Assembly: GCF_001270065.2 (NCBI RefSeq)
Contig: NZ_LFYT02000039.1
Span: 1-34,734 of the forward strand
Length of the DNA stretch: 34,734 nt
Direction of reading: 5' to 3'
DNA from: Limnohabitans planktonicus II-D5
Lineage (GTDB): Bacteria; Pseudomonadota; Gammaproteobacteria; Burkholderiales; Burkholderiaceae_C
The stretch's first letter is position 1. Each line of letters starts with the position of its first letter. This document shows, piece by piece, positions 16,675 through 25,703 of this stretch. A program made the position numbers and the translations under genes. The notes beneath the pieces were generated by a model. That model was not told the DNA's origin, did not search any database, and was given only the letters and a program-made list of their open reading frames with translations.

Positions 16675-18720
16675 ATGAATTTATTGAAGGTTGCTGCCAT
16701 CTTGGATGATTTCAGTTTTTCCTGTTTCTCTCCCGATTGTGAATTGCTTCAACTTCAGCCGCATTGTTGGTTAAATCAATTGTTGGACTTTAAGCCAGAT
16801 ATTCTTTTTGTTGAGTCTGCTTGGTTTGGTGACATGGGGTTGTGGCATGGTAAGCTGACACATCACTCACAGGAAATGACCGATCTGCTTCTTTATTGCA
16901 AAAAAATCGGGATAAAAAATATTTTTTGGTGCAAAGAGGACCCTGTTGACTTCCATAGATTTATTGGTGTTGCAGAAAAATTTGACTTTGTGTTTACCAC
17001 CGATATTCAATGTATACCCTTGTATAAACGTTTACTAGGACATTCCCGTGTCCATCTTTTGCCTTTTGCTGGACAACCTAAATTCCACAATCCTATTCAA
17101 AAATTTAAACGAGAAAATTCAGCCTGTTTTGCTGGTTCTTATTACGTTCGTTATCCTCAGCGTACTCGTGATTTGGATGCTATTTTTGAATCGGTTAATT
17201 TAATTTACCCCATGGTTATTTATGATCGATACCATGGAAGCTCAGATTTGAACTACAAATTCCCTGATAAATTTAATGATTTTATTGTTGGTTATTTGCC
17301 ATCAAATGAAATAGATAGGGCCTATAAGGGTTACGCATTGGGTATCAATCTGAATACAATTAAAAATTCGGAGTCCATGTTTGCTCGTCGTATTTTTGAG
17401 CTGTTGGCTTGTGGGACTGTCACCGTCAGTAATGAGTCGCCAGGGCTTCATTTTCTTTTTGGTCAATTGATATTGGTCAGTGATCATCATGACGTATTGT
17501 TGGAGTTGTTGGGGAAGGTTTCTAAGCAACCTTTGATGCTTTCCAAGCTTGCACTCGCTGGCTTAAGAAAGGTGATGCTTGAACACACGTATTCCCACCG
17601 GTTGGGTACTGTGATGCAAAAGGTTTTCGATGTGGATCAAGGACCCTTATTGCCTTGTGTTTTTGTCATTGCTCATGCTCTTAAGCATGATGATTTTAAT
17701 CGACTGCAGTCTATGCTTATAAATCAGACTGAGGTAAATTGGCATGCTTTAATTCTGATTTCAGAAAATTTTAATATTAATGCATTTACTTTCGATCCGC
17801 GAATTCAGGTCTTGCGTGCTTCAGAGGTCGCTGAAGTTGCTGTTTCTGATTTCGTAGACCAAGAGGCGTGGGTGGCAGGTATGTCTGCTTCAGACTATTA
17901 TGGCCCCAATTATTTACTTGATTTGATATTGGGCACTCGCTATAGCAAAGCGTTGGCATTTGGTAAGGCGGGTTTTTTTGACGCATCTTCAGGTGCTCCT
18001 GTACTTTTGCATCAGGATCTATGCTATTTCGAGATAAAAAAAATAAAGCCCCGTTCGGGCATTTTTGCCTTTGAATTGATGAATGCAATGAAGTTTTCAG
18101 ACTGGGTAAATGCCATGGAGGCAGATACAGCACTTGATGTGGGTGAGCAAGGACAAGCATTGGATTGTTTCAACTACTGTCTGGGTGCCTTCTCTGTGGG
18201 TTTATCGGCACATGAGGTGTCTCCATGTGTGGACGATCTGTTAATCGATACTGGTCAAAGTATGGACGCCCTTTATGAAAAAGCTGACGCTATGGGTGTT
18301 CATATACCAGCTTGGCTGGGCAAGCCTGCATGGCGTTTGCAAAAGTTGGCAGATGCTTTTGGTGCAGCCGGAGAGGGCGAAGCCTTACACGGTTCACTCG
18401 ACAAGTTTGGTTGGCATTTGGTCTCGGAGATTCATGACGGTGACTTTGCCTCGATCTGGGCAGAGAACACGGTACCGGTTGACGAGTTGGGGGGCGCCGC
18501 AGGTTTGAAGTTTCATGTGGTCGAGGGGCCCGGTTTGCCAGTGGAACTTCTGGTGCGCTTTGAAACTGAAGGTGGCCAATTACTTGCCGAACTGAAATTT
18601 GAGACAAATTCAAACCAGCAATGGGTGGTGCCTGATGGAGCGGCGCATGTCCGATTGGGTTGGCGCGTTTTTTCAAGTGGTACGACACGCATCATGCGGT
18701 TTGCACTCACATGGTTATGA
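16675..18720 (+). CDS. CgeB-like glycosyltransferase with GT2-like and beta domains
   Basis: A 681-residue protein, paralogous to roughly residues 64-735 of the protein at 12173 but lacking its TPR-like start and GT4 domain. The CgeB-like part begins at the N-terminus (VAAILDDFSF, ILFVESAWFGDMGLW, VFTTDIQCIPLYK, FAGSYYVRYPQRT near 152, MFARRIFELLACGTVTVSN). A GT2-like region starts near 327 (PCVFVIAHAL) and includes AWVAGMSASDYYGPNYLLDL near 398. The C-terminal beta domain (about 579-681) ends with VRLGWRVFSSGTTRI, matching the other protein's VRLGWRVMGTG. Base composition shifts inside the gene: AT-rich to about 18.1 kb, then GC-richer. Probably cytoplasmic; substrate unknown. Confidence 0.87.
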   Translation: MNLLKVAAILDDFSFSCFSPDCELLQLQPHCWLNQLLDFKPDILFVESAWFGDMGLWHGKLTHHSQEMTDLLLYCKKIGIKNIFWCKEDPVDFHRFIGVAEKFDFVFTTDIQCIPLYKRLLGHSRVHLLPFAGQPKFHNPIQKFKRENSACFAGSYYVRYPQRTRDLDAIFESVNLIYPMVIYDRYHGSSDLNYKFPDKFNDFIVGYLPSNEIDRAYKGYALGINLNTIKNSESMFARRIFELLACGTVTVSNESPGLHFLFGQLILVSDHHDVLLELLGKVSKQPLMLSKLALAGLRKVMLEHTYSHRLGTVMQKVFDVDQGPLLPCVFVIAHALKHDDFNRLQSMLINQTEVNWHALILISENFNINAFTFDPRIQVLRASEVAEVAVSDFVDQEAWVAGMSASDYYGPNYLLDLILGTRYSKALAFGKAGFFDASSGAPVLLHQDLCYFEIKKIKPRSGIFAFELMNAMKFSDWVNAMEADTALDVGEQGQALDCFNYCLGAFSVGLSAHEVSPCVDDLLIDTGQSMDALYEKADAMGVHIPAWLGKPAWRLQKLADAFGAAGEGEALHGSLDKFGWHLVSEIHDGDFASIWAENTVPVDELGGAAGLKFHVVEGPGLPVELLVRFETEGGQLLAELKFETNSNQQWVVPDGAAHVRLGWRVFSSGTTRIMRFALTWL

Positions 18721-18763
18721 TCCACGTCTTCAGCGTGCCAAATAGCGCTAAAAAATAATAATG

Positions 18764-18768
18764 AGGAG
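18764..18768 (+). promoter_or_regulatory. Ribosome binding site for a TTG start at 18775
   Basis: AGGAG lies 6 bases before TTG 18775. The two nearby ATGs (18761, 18770) are out of frame, so TTG is the only start that keeps the DUF4214-like N-terminus. Confidence 0.75.
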
Positions 18769-18774
18769 AATGAT

Positions 18775-19749
18775 TTGCTGACACACGATGACGTCGTTTT
18801 GGCCTACAGATTGATGTTGGGTCGTGATCCGGAAAATGCGGATGTGGTCAACAATTTGTGCCAGACAGTGCACACCGTGGCCAAACTGCGCGAGGTGTTC
18901 ATTGGTTCTGCTGAGTTTCAGCAACGCATGGGTGAGTTGTTGGGCTCTCAGCAGTTTGTTCGCCAGCGGCATCCATTCACCATGCCCAGCATTCCCGTTG
19001 AGGTGGGTGTCAGCCGTGAGGCTTTGGCTCAAATGTTTGAACGCATTCACCAGGCATGGGAATACCTGGGGGAGACGGATCCTTATTGGTCGGTGGTCAC
19101 GCAGCCGCAGTACCACATGGATCAGTTCGATTCGCACAAGGATCAGTTTTTCAAATCGGGCAAATACAGCGCAGATCTTTTTTTCGCCGCACTTCGTCGT
19201 AACCATGTCAACCCCAATTTGATTGGTTTATGTCTGGAGGTGGGCTGCGGTGTTGGCCGTGTCACCAATTACCTGGCCCAAACGGTGGAACGGGTACTGG
19301 GCGCAGACATTTCGGCCCATCACCTGGAGATTGCAAGGGACCATCTGGCCAAAGAGGGGCGTAGCAATGTCACGCTCAAGCAATTGACTGATATTCGGTC
19401 CTTGAATGATTTGCCCCCTGTAGACGCTATTTTTTCAGTGATCACTTTGCAGCACAATCCGCCGCCTGTGATTGCATGGATGTTGCGCACTTTATTGGGC
19501 TGCCTCAAACCCTCCGGCGTGGCGTACTTGCAAATACCGACCTATCGAAATGGGTATTTGTTTGAGGCTGATCGTTATTTGAATACACCGCCTACAAAGT
19601 CTTTGGAAATGCATTTTTTGCCTCAGCATGAGATTTTCAAAATTGTGGATGAGGCCGGTTGTCGTTGCCTTGAGATTCGCGAAGACAGCATGGTGGGAGA
19701 AGAAAGCAAGATGCTCTCCAATACGTTTGTATTCCAGAAGTCGGCTTAA
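18775..19749 (+). CDS. DUF4214-like domain fused to a SAM-dependent methyltransferase
   Basis: A 324-residue protein starting at TTG. Residues about 1-55 resemble DUF4214 (VVLAYRLMLGRDPENADV and VFIGSAEFQQRM), a small helical module more usual in secreted or surface-associated proteins. Residues about 125-320 form a class I methyltransferase: motif I CLEVGCGVGRVTNYLA (from about 152), an acidic ADIS after strand 2, then DAIFSVITLQHNPPP and GCLKPSGVAYLQIPTYRNG, which match motifs around strands 4 and 5. It is probably a sugar or glycan methyltransferase. A related DUF4214-like module recurs in the protein at 28417. It precedes the GT4 gene by 25 bases and is likely co-transcribed with it. Confidence 0.87.
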   Translation: MLTHDDVVLAYRLMLGRDPENADVVNNLCQTVHTVAKLREVFIGSAEFQQRMGELLGSQQFVRQRHPFTMPSIPVEVGVSREALAQMFERIHQAWEYLGETDPYWSVVTQPQYHMDQFDSHKDQFFKSGKYSADLFFAALRRNHVNPNLIGLCLEVGCGVGRVTNYLAQTVERVLGADISAHHLEIARDHLAKEGRSNVTLKQLTDIRSLNDLPPVDAIFSVITLQHNPPPVIAWMLRTLLGCLKPSGVAYLQIPTYRNGYLFEADRYLNTPPTKSLEMHFLPQHEIFKIVDEAGCRCLEIREDSMVGEESKMLSNTFVFQKSA

Positions 19750-19774
19750 ATTGATCGAGCAATGAGGCTGTCAA

Positions 19775-21790
19775 ATGTTTGAGCCGGGGGTTGATCTTTT
19801 GCCATTGGCCAAACGTTTTGTTTGGCGCTTACGGGAGGATGTGCGCAAGGGGCAATCGGCGGGCTTGGTACCCGCACCCAAGTCGTTTGATTTTTGGTGG
19901 TTGACACGGGGGCGTTCTGAATACCCGGCCTGGGCCAAGCTGACTGAGCAGGATCGGCAACAGCTGTCTGAGCCCCGGGGCTCGATCAAATTAGGTTCGG
20001 CTGAACTGCCTGTGCCCCAGGCCTTGGCACTGGTTTTGCAGTTCAGACCTGATGTGGTGGAGAAGTTCACGGTCAACGGTCAGCTCGATGTGTTGGCCGT
20101 TGCGGGTTGGTTTTTTGCCATCGGCCAGAAAGAGCATTTGTTGCAAGCGCTGGTAGACGACAAGTTGTTGCGTTTGCTGGACAAGCCGCTGCTGTTGGAG
20201 GGGGACTCTGCTGCCGAAGCAGCACCATCCGTGACCCTGTTGATGCGCTTGGTTTGGCACATGCTGGATGTGTCTTTGCAAAAAGCCATGCCCTTGACCC
20301 AGGCCGTTACGCGTGAGCGTTTTATGGCCTGGTTTTTTGTGGTCGCCGTTCCTACATTTGAGTTGCAGCCCATGGTCGCCAGTCGTTGGCGGCATTGGTT
20401 GCTGCAAGAGATCGCTTTGCCCGAGCCAGCTCAGAGGGTGTTGCCCAGATTTGCGATGCTGGTGCATGCTTTATCACCCGATTTTTCCGCTCGTTATGAT
20501 TTGTTGACCGAGGCGGGCGTCAATCAGCTTGCGTATTGGGCCGAACAACAGACTCAGAAAGAGAATGCTCCATGGCATTGGCTCAAGGTAGGCAAGGTAT
20601 TTGAGTCTCAAGCTGCCCGCCCTCTGGAGCCCTTGCCTTTGGCCCAGCATCCTTTTGGCGTGAATCTTTACGGATTTGCCTATGGCGAGTTGGGTATTGG
20701 AGAGGATTTGCGCATGGCCGTGGCCGCGTGTGAGTCCGCAGGTATTCCTTACCGTGTGGTCAATATTGATGCGGGCAAGGATTTGCGCCAAGCCGATGAT
20801 GTGCTCAAGCATCGTGTGCAAAGCAGTCAGGACCAGGCACCATACGCCTTCAACATTTTTTGCGTGCCAGGTTTTGACATGGTGTCTCGCGTGTTTTTGC
20901 GCAAGGGGCCTGACTTATTGCGCAATCACATCAATATTGGCTGGTGGCCTTGGGAGTTGCCTGTCTGGCCCAAGGCCTGGAATGAGGCCTTTGATTTGGT
21001 AGATGAGTTGTGGACGGGGAGCGAATTTACCGGTGCTACGTACAAAAAATCGACAAACAAGCCCGTACACCTGATGTCTTTGCCAGTATCCGTTGATCGG
21101 GGGCGCTCCAAACCACGTACCGATTTTGGCTTGCCTGATGGGGCGTTTTTGTTCCTGTTCATTTTTGACTTCAACTCACATCTTGCGCGCAAGAATCCGG
21201 GGGCAATCATTTCGGCCTTTGAGCAAGCATTTACACCGAGAAATACGGATGTCGGCCTGGTACTCAAGGTGATGAATGCACAGAAACAAAATCCGATTTG
21301 GCAAGCATTTGTGAAGCGCTGTGCAAAAGACAAGCGCATCAAGTTGATCACTGAAACCATGGATCGTCCGGATGTGTTGGGTCTGGTTGAGTCTTGTGAT
21401 GCCTATGTGTCCTTGCACAGAGCAGAGGGCTTTGGCCGCACCTTGGCTGAGGCCATGCTGTATGGCAAACCCGTCATTGCGACGGCGTATTCAGGCAATG
21501 CCGATTTCATGCACCCCGAATGGAGTTTTCCGGTAGCGTATGAAGAGGTTCCGGTGAATGCAGGTGAGTATCCCTTTGTCGAAGCAGATGATGCAGCGCA
21601 ATGGGCAGATCCTTCGGTGGCAGATGCTGCGCGTCAAATGGTATTGGCCCGCAAGCGCGCACGGGAAAGGGGATTTGCCGAGGGAGTCCAAACATTTGCG
21701 CAACAGCAGTTTTCGATTGCGCGCATTGGGCAGTTGATGAAAACACGCTTACAGGCGTTGGCAACGTTGCACGGTATTCCAGTGAATTGA
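19775..21790 (+). CDS. GT4-family glycosyltransferase with long N-terminal extension
   Basis: A 671-residue protein. The first about 285 residues are helical with no family I recognise. Residues about 291-665 are a GT-B fold GT4 enzyme: HPFGVNLYGFAYGELGIGEDLR near 291-312 (GIGEDLR being the N-domain loop), IGWWPWELPVWP near 386, FNSHLARKNP, and YVSLHRAEGFGRTLAEAM near 543. The last contains the E-x7-E motif (EGFGRTLAE) for nucleotide-sugar binding. The catalytic part is paralogous to the minus-strand protein at 25704-26789, which has MGLGEDLR, FLWELPDFP and LSLHRSEGFGRTLVEAL. A mannosyl- or rhamnosyltransferase role would fit the family and the neighbouring manC, but the donor is unproven. 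Confidence 0.9.
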   Translation: MFEPGVDLLPLAKRFVWRLREDVRKGQSAGLVPAPKSFDFWWLTRGRSEYPAWAKLTEQDRQQLSEPRGSIKLGSAELPVPQALALVLQFRPDVVEKFTVNGQLDVLAVAGWFFAIGQKEHLLQALVDDKLLRLLDKPLLLEGDSAAEAAPSVTLLMRLVWHMLDVSLQKAMPLTQAVTRERFMAWFFVVAVPTFELQPMVASRWRHWLLQEIALPEPAQRVLPRFAMLVHALSPDFSARYDLLTEAGVNQLAYWAEQQTQKENAPWHWLKVGKVFESQAARPLEPLPLAQHPFGVNLYGFAYGELGIGEDLRMAVAACESAGIPYRVVNIDAGKDLRQADDVLKHRVQSSQDQAPYAFNIFCVPGFDMVSRVFLRKGPDLLRNHINIGWWPWELPVWPKAWNEAFDLVDELWTGSEFTGATYKKSTNKPVHLMSLPVSVDRGRSKPRTDFGLPDGAFLFLFIFDFNSHLARKNPGAIISAFEQAFTPRNTDVGLVLKVMNAQKQNPIWQAFVKRCAKDKRIKLITETMDRPDVLGLVESCDAYVSLHRAEGFGRTLAEAMLYGKPVIATAYSGNADFMHPEWSFPVAYEEVPVNAGEYPFVEADDAAQWADPSVADAARQMVLARKRARERGFAEGVQTFAQQQFSIARIGQLMKTRLQALATLHGIPVN

Positions 21791-21805
21791 TACTTCGGCC
21801 TTTTC

Positions 21806-22062
21806 AAGCCGCAAGACCGTGTAATTGCTACAGGCGTTCAATATTCAGTGCGCTCTTATCTCCACAAAACTGCCCAGCGACTGGGCCTCACCTTGACCTT
21901 TGAAGGCGAGGGCGTGAACGAAACGGCCAAGGTGGCCCGCATCACCGGCGACAACGCCCCTGCACCCAACGTGGGCTAAGTGGTGGTGCGTACCGACCCA
22001 CGTTATTTCCGCCCCACCGAGTTGGAAACCTTGCTGGGCGACCCCAGCAAAGCCAAACAACA
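21806..22062 (+). pseudogene. gmd: GDP-mannose 4,6-dehydratase remnant (C-terminal fragment)
   Basis: Translation from 21806 gives KPQDRVIATGVQYSVRSYL and continues as QRLGLTLTFEGEGV. An in-frame TAA follows at 21977-21979, and the same frame then resumes with VVVRTDPRYFRPTELETLL and GDPSKAK. These are C-terminal blocks of Gmd (VIATG-QYSVR; DPRYFRP-E-LLGDP-KAK). The N-terminal two thirds, including the NADP-binding domain and catalytic triad, are absent, and the frame decays after about 22062. The intact gene would make GDP-4-keto-6-deoxymannose from the GDP-mannose supplied by the manC product. Its loss suggests a former GDP-rhamnose, fucose or perosamine branch. Confidence 0.88.
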
Positions 22063-22429
22063 CGCGCTGCTGAACATGGCAACAACATATCCGAGACCGT
22101 GTTCGGTAGTTGTTCAGAAAATATTTGGAAGATAATGATTTTTTAAGAAAATCTTTTCCTCCGAAAGAAAATATGAGCCTCCTGGGTTACGCCTATCTTC
22201 ATTCGCATTTGGAGCTGACGGCGTTTGATCCATCCACGTATGCGAGGCGGGGGGCGGTACGCGAGTGACGGCAACGACGGATGGCTTGCTTGCAAAACAA
22301 GTGCAAGGTGTAGGCCAATCGGCGCAAAAAGTTTGCCAGCACTGTCCCTGAGGCTGTCTTAGATGCCATAGAGGAAGAATGGCAAATGTTGTTTGCCTCC
22401 ATTGAATGAACTTCGTAAATCTGAACTAA
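22063..22429. other. Decayed intergenic DNA before manC
   Basis: No intact gene. A 31-codon open frame starts at ATG 22172 (MSLLGYAYLHSHLELTAFD) and ends at TGA 22267. A separate frame encodes KKFASTVPEAVLDAIEEEW and ends at TGA about 22409. Both look like scraps of one or more broken small genes; I do not recognise the family. The region separates the gmd remnant from manC and probably carries the manC promoter, but no convincing -35/-10 pair was found. Confidence 0.5.
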
Positions 22430-23857
22430 ATGCACATGTCTCCATTAATTCCAGTGGTGTTGTCCGGCGGCAGTGGCTCACGCTTGTGGCCTCTGTCGCG
22501 TTCCTTGCGTCCCAAGCAGTTTTTGGGGGTGACCGAAGATGCCTCGCTGTTTCAGCTCACGCTGCAGCGGCTGCAGGGCATCACGGCCGATGTCATGCGG
22601 CCCATTGTGGTGGCCAACAATGACCACCGCTTTTTGGTGGGCGAGCAATGCCGAGAGGCGGGCATTGAGCCCTTGAGCATTTTGCTGGAGCCTGTCGCTC
22701 GCAACACGGCGCCCGCCATCACCGTCGCAGCATTGGCTTCGCAAGAAGGAGGCGATGATCCGGTGTTGCTGGTGCTGCCGTCTGATCACACGTTTGCCAA
22801 TGTGCCCGCTTTTCACCATGCCGTGCGCGTGGGCTTGCAAGCGGCTGAAGCTGGGGCCTTGGTGACGTTTGGCATTGTGCCCACACATGCCGAGACGGGT
22901 TATGGCTATGTCAAGGCCGCACAGGCACTGAACGCCAATGCGGCAGTGCCCGTGGCCCAGTTTGTTGAAAAGCCCAATCTGGCAACGGCACAGGCGTATC
23001 TGCAAGAGGGCAGCTACACCTGGAACAGTGGCATGTTCATGTTCAAGGCATCGGTGTTTTTGCAAGAGTTGGCGCAGCACAATCCGGCCATGCTCGCAGC
23101 CTGCGAGGCCGCCTGGCGTCTGGGCAGCAAAGACCTGGAGTTTGTGCGACTGGACAAAGAAGCCTTTGCCCAAAGCCCATCTGATTCGGTCGATTACGCG
23201 GTGATGGAAAAGACCGCCAAGGCCGTGGTGGTGCCGCTCGATGCGGGTTGGAGCGATGTGGGCGCATGGTCTGCGGTGTGGCAAGTGTTGCCGCAAGACG
23301 ATCAGGGCAATGCAACACGCGGTGATGTTTTGCTGGAAGGCGTGACCAACAGCTATGTTCATGCAGACAACCGTTTGGTGGCCTTGATTGGGGTGGATGG
23401 GTTGGTGGTTGTAGAAACATCAGACGCTGTGCTGGTGACCCACAAGGACAAAGCCCAGGATGTGAAAAAAGTGGTGGATCGCCTGAAGGCGCAAAAGCGG
23501 CCCGAGGTGGATGTGCACCGTGAGGTGTTTCGTCCATGGGGGTCTTATGACTCTGTGGACAGTGGCGAGCGCTTTCAGGTCAAGCGCATTGTGGTCAAGC
23601 CCGGTGCCAAGTTGTCGGTGCAGATGCACCACCACCGTGCCGAGCATTGGGTGGTCGTATCGGGCACGGCCAGTGTGTGCATAGGCGATGAGACGAAGTT
23701 GATCACCGAAAACCAATCGGTGTACATCCCGGTCGGGGTGGTGCATTCGCTCGAAAACCCGGGCAAGCTGCCTTTGCATTTGATCGAGGTGCAGTCGGGG
23801 TCTTATTTGGGCGAGGACGACATTGTGAGATTTTCTGACCAGTACGGTCGTGCGTAA
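22430..23857 (+). CDS. manC: Mannose-1-phosphate guanylyltransferase / mannose-6-phosphate isomerase
   Basis: A 475-residue bifunctional enzyme (type II PMI) that makes mannose-6-phosphate from fructose-6-phosphate and GDP-mannose from mannose-1-phosphate and GTP. The N-terminal pyrophosphorylase signature LSGGSGSRLWPLSR with PKQF lies at about 11-31, and FVEKPN in the middle. SGMFMFKASVFLQEL and DVGAWSAVW are typical. The C-terminal cupin begins near 365 (EVFRPWGSYDSV) and contains the metal site MHHHRAEHW (from about 399). ATG 22436 is an alternative start two codons later. The adjacent gmd remnant and ugd place it in a nucleotide-sugar block. A mannomutase (manB/algC) is not in the window. 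Confidence 0.96.
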   Translation: MHMSPLIPVVLSGGSGSRLWPLSRSLRPKQFLGVTEDASLFQLTLQRLQGITADVMRPIVVANNDHRFLVGEQCREAGIEPLSILLEPVARNTAPAITVAALASQEGGDDPVLLVLPSDHTFANVPAFHHAVRVGLQAAEAGALVTFGIVPTHAETGYGYVKAAQALNANAAVPVAQFVEKPNLATAQAYLQEGSYTWNSGMFMFKASVFLQELAQHNPAMLAACEAAWRLGSKDLEFVRLDKEAFAQSPSDSVDYAVMEKTAKAVVVPLDAGWSDVGAWSAVWQVLPQDDQGNATRGDVLLEGVTNSYVHADNRLVALIGVDGLVVVETSDAVLVTHKDKAQDVKKVVDRLKAQKRPEVDVHREVFRPWGSYDSVDSGERFQVKRIVVKPGAKLSVQMHHHRAEHWVVVSGTASVCIGDETKLITENQSVYIPVGVVHSLENPGKLPLHLIEVQSGSYLGEDDIVRFSDQYGRA

Positions 23858-23931
23858 TGAGGCTGCTTTTGCTCGCATGCCGGTTGATGGGCTTGTGAGG
23901 TTGGTTGATTGATTTTTTTGATGCGAGCCTG

Positions 23932-25098
23932 ATGAAAATTGCTATCGCTGGAACGGGGTATGTGGGTTTGTCCAACGGCATTTTGTTGGCCCAAAACCAT
24001 GAGGTGGTCGCCCTGGATGTGGTGGCGTCCAAGGTGGAGCAGCTCAACCGCAAGGTGTTGCCGATTGAAGATGTGGAGATGGCGGACTATTTGTCCAACA
24101 AGCCACTGAATTTCAAGGCGACGATGAGCAAGGAAGAGGCTTACCAGGGGGCGAGCTTTGTGATCATTGCCACACCAACGGATTACGACCCGGTGAGCAA
24201 TTGTTTCAACACCCAGTCGGTCGAGTCGGTGATTGCGGACGTGTTGGCCATCAACCCACAGGCCACGATGGTGATCAAGTCCACTGTGCCCGTGGGTTTT
24301 ACAGAACGCGTGCGCTTGAAGTTCATGACGCACAACGTGTTGTTTTCACCAGAGTTTTTGCGTGAAGGCAAGGCCTTGCAGGACAACTTGCATCCCAGCC
24401 GCATTGTGGTGGGGGAGCGTTCCGAGAGGGGGCAGGCCTTTGCTGATTTGTTGGTCGAAGGGGCCATTAAAAAAGACATGCCTGTGTTGCTTGCCGACAG
24501 CAAAGAGGCCGAGGCCATCAAACTGTTTGCCAACACTTACCTGGCCATGCGCGTGGCCTATTTCAATGAGCTGGACAGTTACGCGGCGTCTTTGGGGCTG
24601 GATACGCGGCAGATCATTGACGGGGTATGTCTAGACCCGCGCATTGGCAACCATTACAACAATCCTTCTTTTGGTTATGGTGGGTTTTGTTTGCCCAAGG
24701 ACACCAAACAGTTGTTGGCCAACTATGCGCAAGTGCCGCAAAACATCATTCGTGCGGTGGTCGATGCCAATAGCACCCGCAAAGACTTTGTGGCCTTTGA
24801 TATCTTGAAGCGCAAACCCAAGGTGGTGGGCATTTACCGTTTGGTCATGAAGGCGGGCAGCGACAATTTCAGGGCCAGCAGTGTGCAGGGCATCATGAAG
24901 CGGCTCAAGGCCAAAGGGGTTGAAGTGGTGGTGTATGAGCCTGTGCTTCAAGAGTCACACTTTTTCAACTCCGAGGTCATTCAGGACCTGGCTGTGTTCA
25001 AGCAGCGAGCCGATCTGATTGTGGCCAATCGCCAGACAGATGATTTGGCCGATGTCTCTGCCAAGGTCTACACGCGGGATTTATTCGGTTCGGACTGA
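23932..25098 (+). CDS. ugd: UDP-glucose 6-dehydrogenase
   Basis: A 388-residue NAD-dependent enzyme oxidising UDP-glucose to UDP-glucuronate. ATG 23932 places the Rossmann motif at the N-terminus as usual (MKIAIAGTGYVGLSNGILLA); an in-frame upstream TTG at 23905 would add nine residues and is unlikely. Conserved blocks include ATPTDYDP, STVPVGFTERV, SPEFLREGKAL, FANTYLAMRVAYFNELD and the catalytic cysteine in GFGYGGFCLPKDTKQL (Cys253). The C-terminal NFRASSVQGIMKRL is typical of the short E. coli-type enzyme. Its product could feed glucuronic-acid units of a capsule or exopolysaccharide. A 59-base spacer separates the gene from the downstream repeat array. Confidence 0.96.
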   Translation: MKIAIAGTGYVGLSNGILLAQNHEVVALDVVASKVEQLNRKVLPIEDVEMADYLSNKPLNFKATMSKEEAYQGASFVIIATPTDYDPVSNCFNTQSVESVIADVLAINPQATMVIKSTVPVGFTERVRLKFMTHNVLFSPEFLREGKALQDNLHPSRIVVGERSERGQAFADLLVEGAIKKDMPVLLADSKEAEAIKLFANTYLAMRVAYFNELDSYAASLGLDTRQIIDGVCLDPRIGNHYNNPSFGYGGFCLPKDTKQLLANYAQVPQNIIRAVVDANSTRKDFVAFDILKRKPKVVGIYRLVMKAGSDNFRASSVQGIMKRLKAKGVEVVVYEPVLQESHFFNSEVIQDLAVFKQRADLIVANRQTDDLADVSAKVYTRDLFGSD

Positions 25099-25157
25099 GA
25101 GCAGGCGAATTTTCCTGTCAGCTGCGATGGGTATGTCGACAACTCCCGCAGCAACTC

Positions 25158-25692
25158 TTGAGACGGCACGCTGAAGTTTGAAACGGGTGAGCGATGTCAT
25201 CTCGTAGGTCGGTACTCGCAGAGTCCGACATGATGGGTTTCGCCGCAGGCCCATGTCGGGGTCTTCGACCGCCGACCTACAACATCTTTGAGCATTGAAG
25301 TTTGAAACGGGTGAGCGATGTCAGCTCGTAGGTCGGTACTCGCAGAGTCCGACATGATGGGTTTTGGCACAGGCCCATGTCGGGGTCTTCGACCGCCGAC
25401 CTACAACATCTTTGCGCATTGAAGTTTGAAACGGGTGAGGGATGTCAGCTTGTAGGTCGGCACTCGCAGAGTCCGACATGATGGGTTTCGGCACAGGCCC
25501 ATGTCGGGGTCTTCGACCGCCGACCTACAACATCTTTGAGCATTGAAGTTTGAGACTGGTGAGCGATGTCATCTTGTAGGTCGGTACTCGAAGAGTCCGA
25601 CATGATGGGTTTCTCCCCAGGCCCATGTCGGGGTCTTCGACCGCCGACCTACAACTTCTTTGAGCATTGAATACTTCTCAGGGCCGGATCAA
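25158..25692 (-). repeat. TIR-bounded array of four 124-bp REP-pair units
   Basis: Units start at 25173, 25297, 25421 and 25545, exactly 124 bases apart. Each has two hairpins pointing at each other: GTAG-GTCGG-T-ACTC-GCA-GAGT-CCGAC, and on the other strand GTAG-GTCGG-C-GGTC-GAA-GACC-CCGAC. Both are preceded by GTAG and carry a one-base bulge, as in REP elements. The two arms can also pair into one long imperfect hairpin. The right edge GCCGGATCAA (25683-25692) is the inverse of TTGATCCGGC; the left edge TTGAGACGGC (25158-25167) is a two-base variant of it. It lies between convergent ugd and a GT4 gene, where it could act as a bidirectional terminator. Orientation is opposite to the array at 29384. 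Confidence 0.93.
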
Positions 25693-25703
25693 CAGCCGCT
25701 GTT

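Noticed and set aside
22478..23362. 294-codon minus-strand frame opposite manC
   Set aside because: Fully antisense to a confidently identified enzyme gene; Cys/His-rich low-information translation typical of shadow frames in GC-rich DNA.
25158..25692. CRISPR array
   Set aside because: The 124-bp units are contiguous with no variable spacers and are internally palindromic; no cas genes are present.
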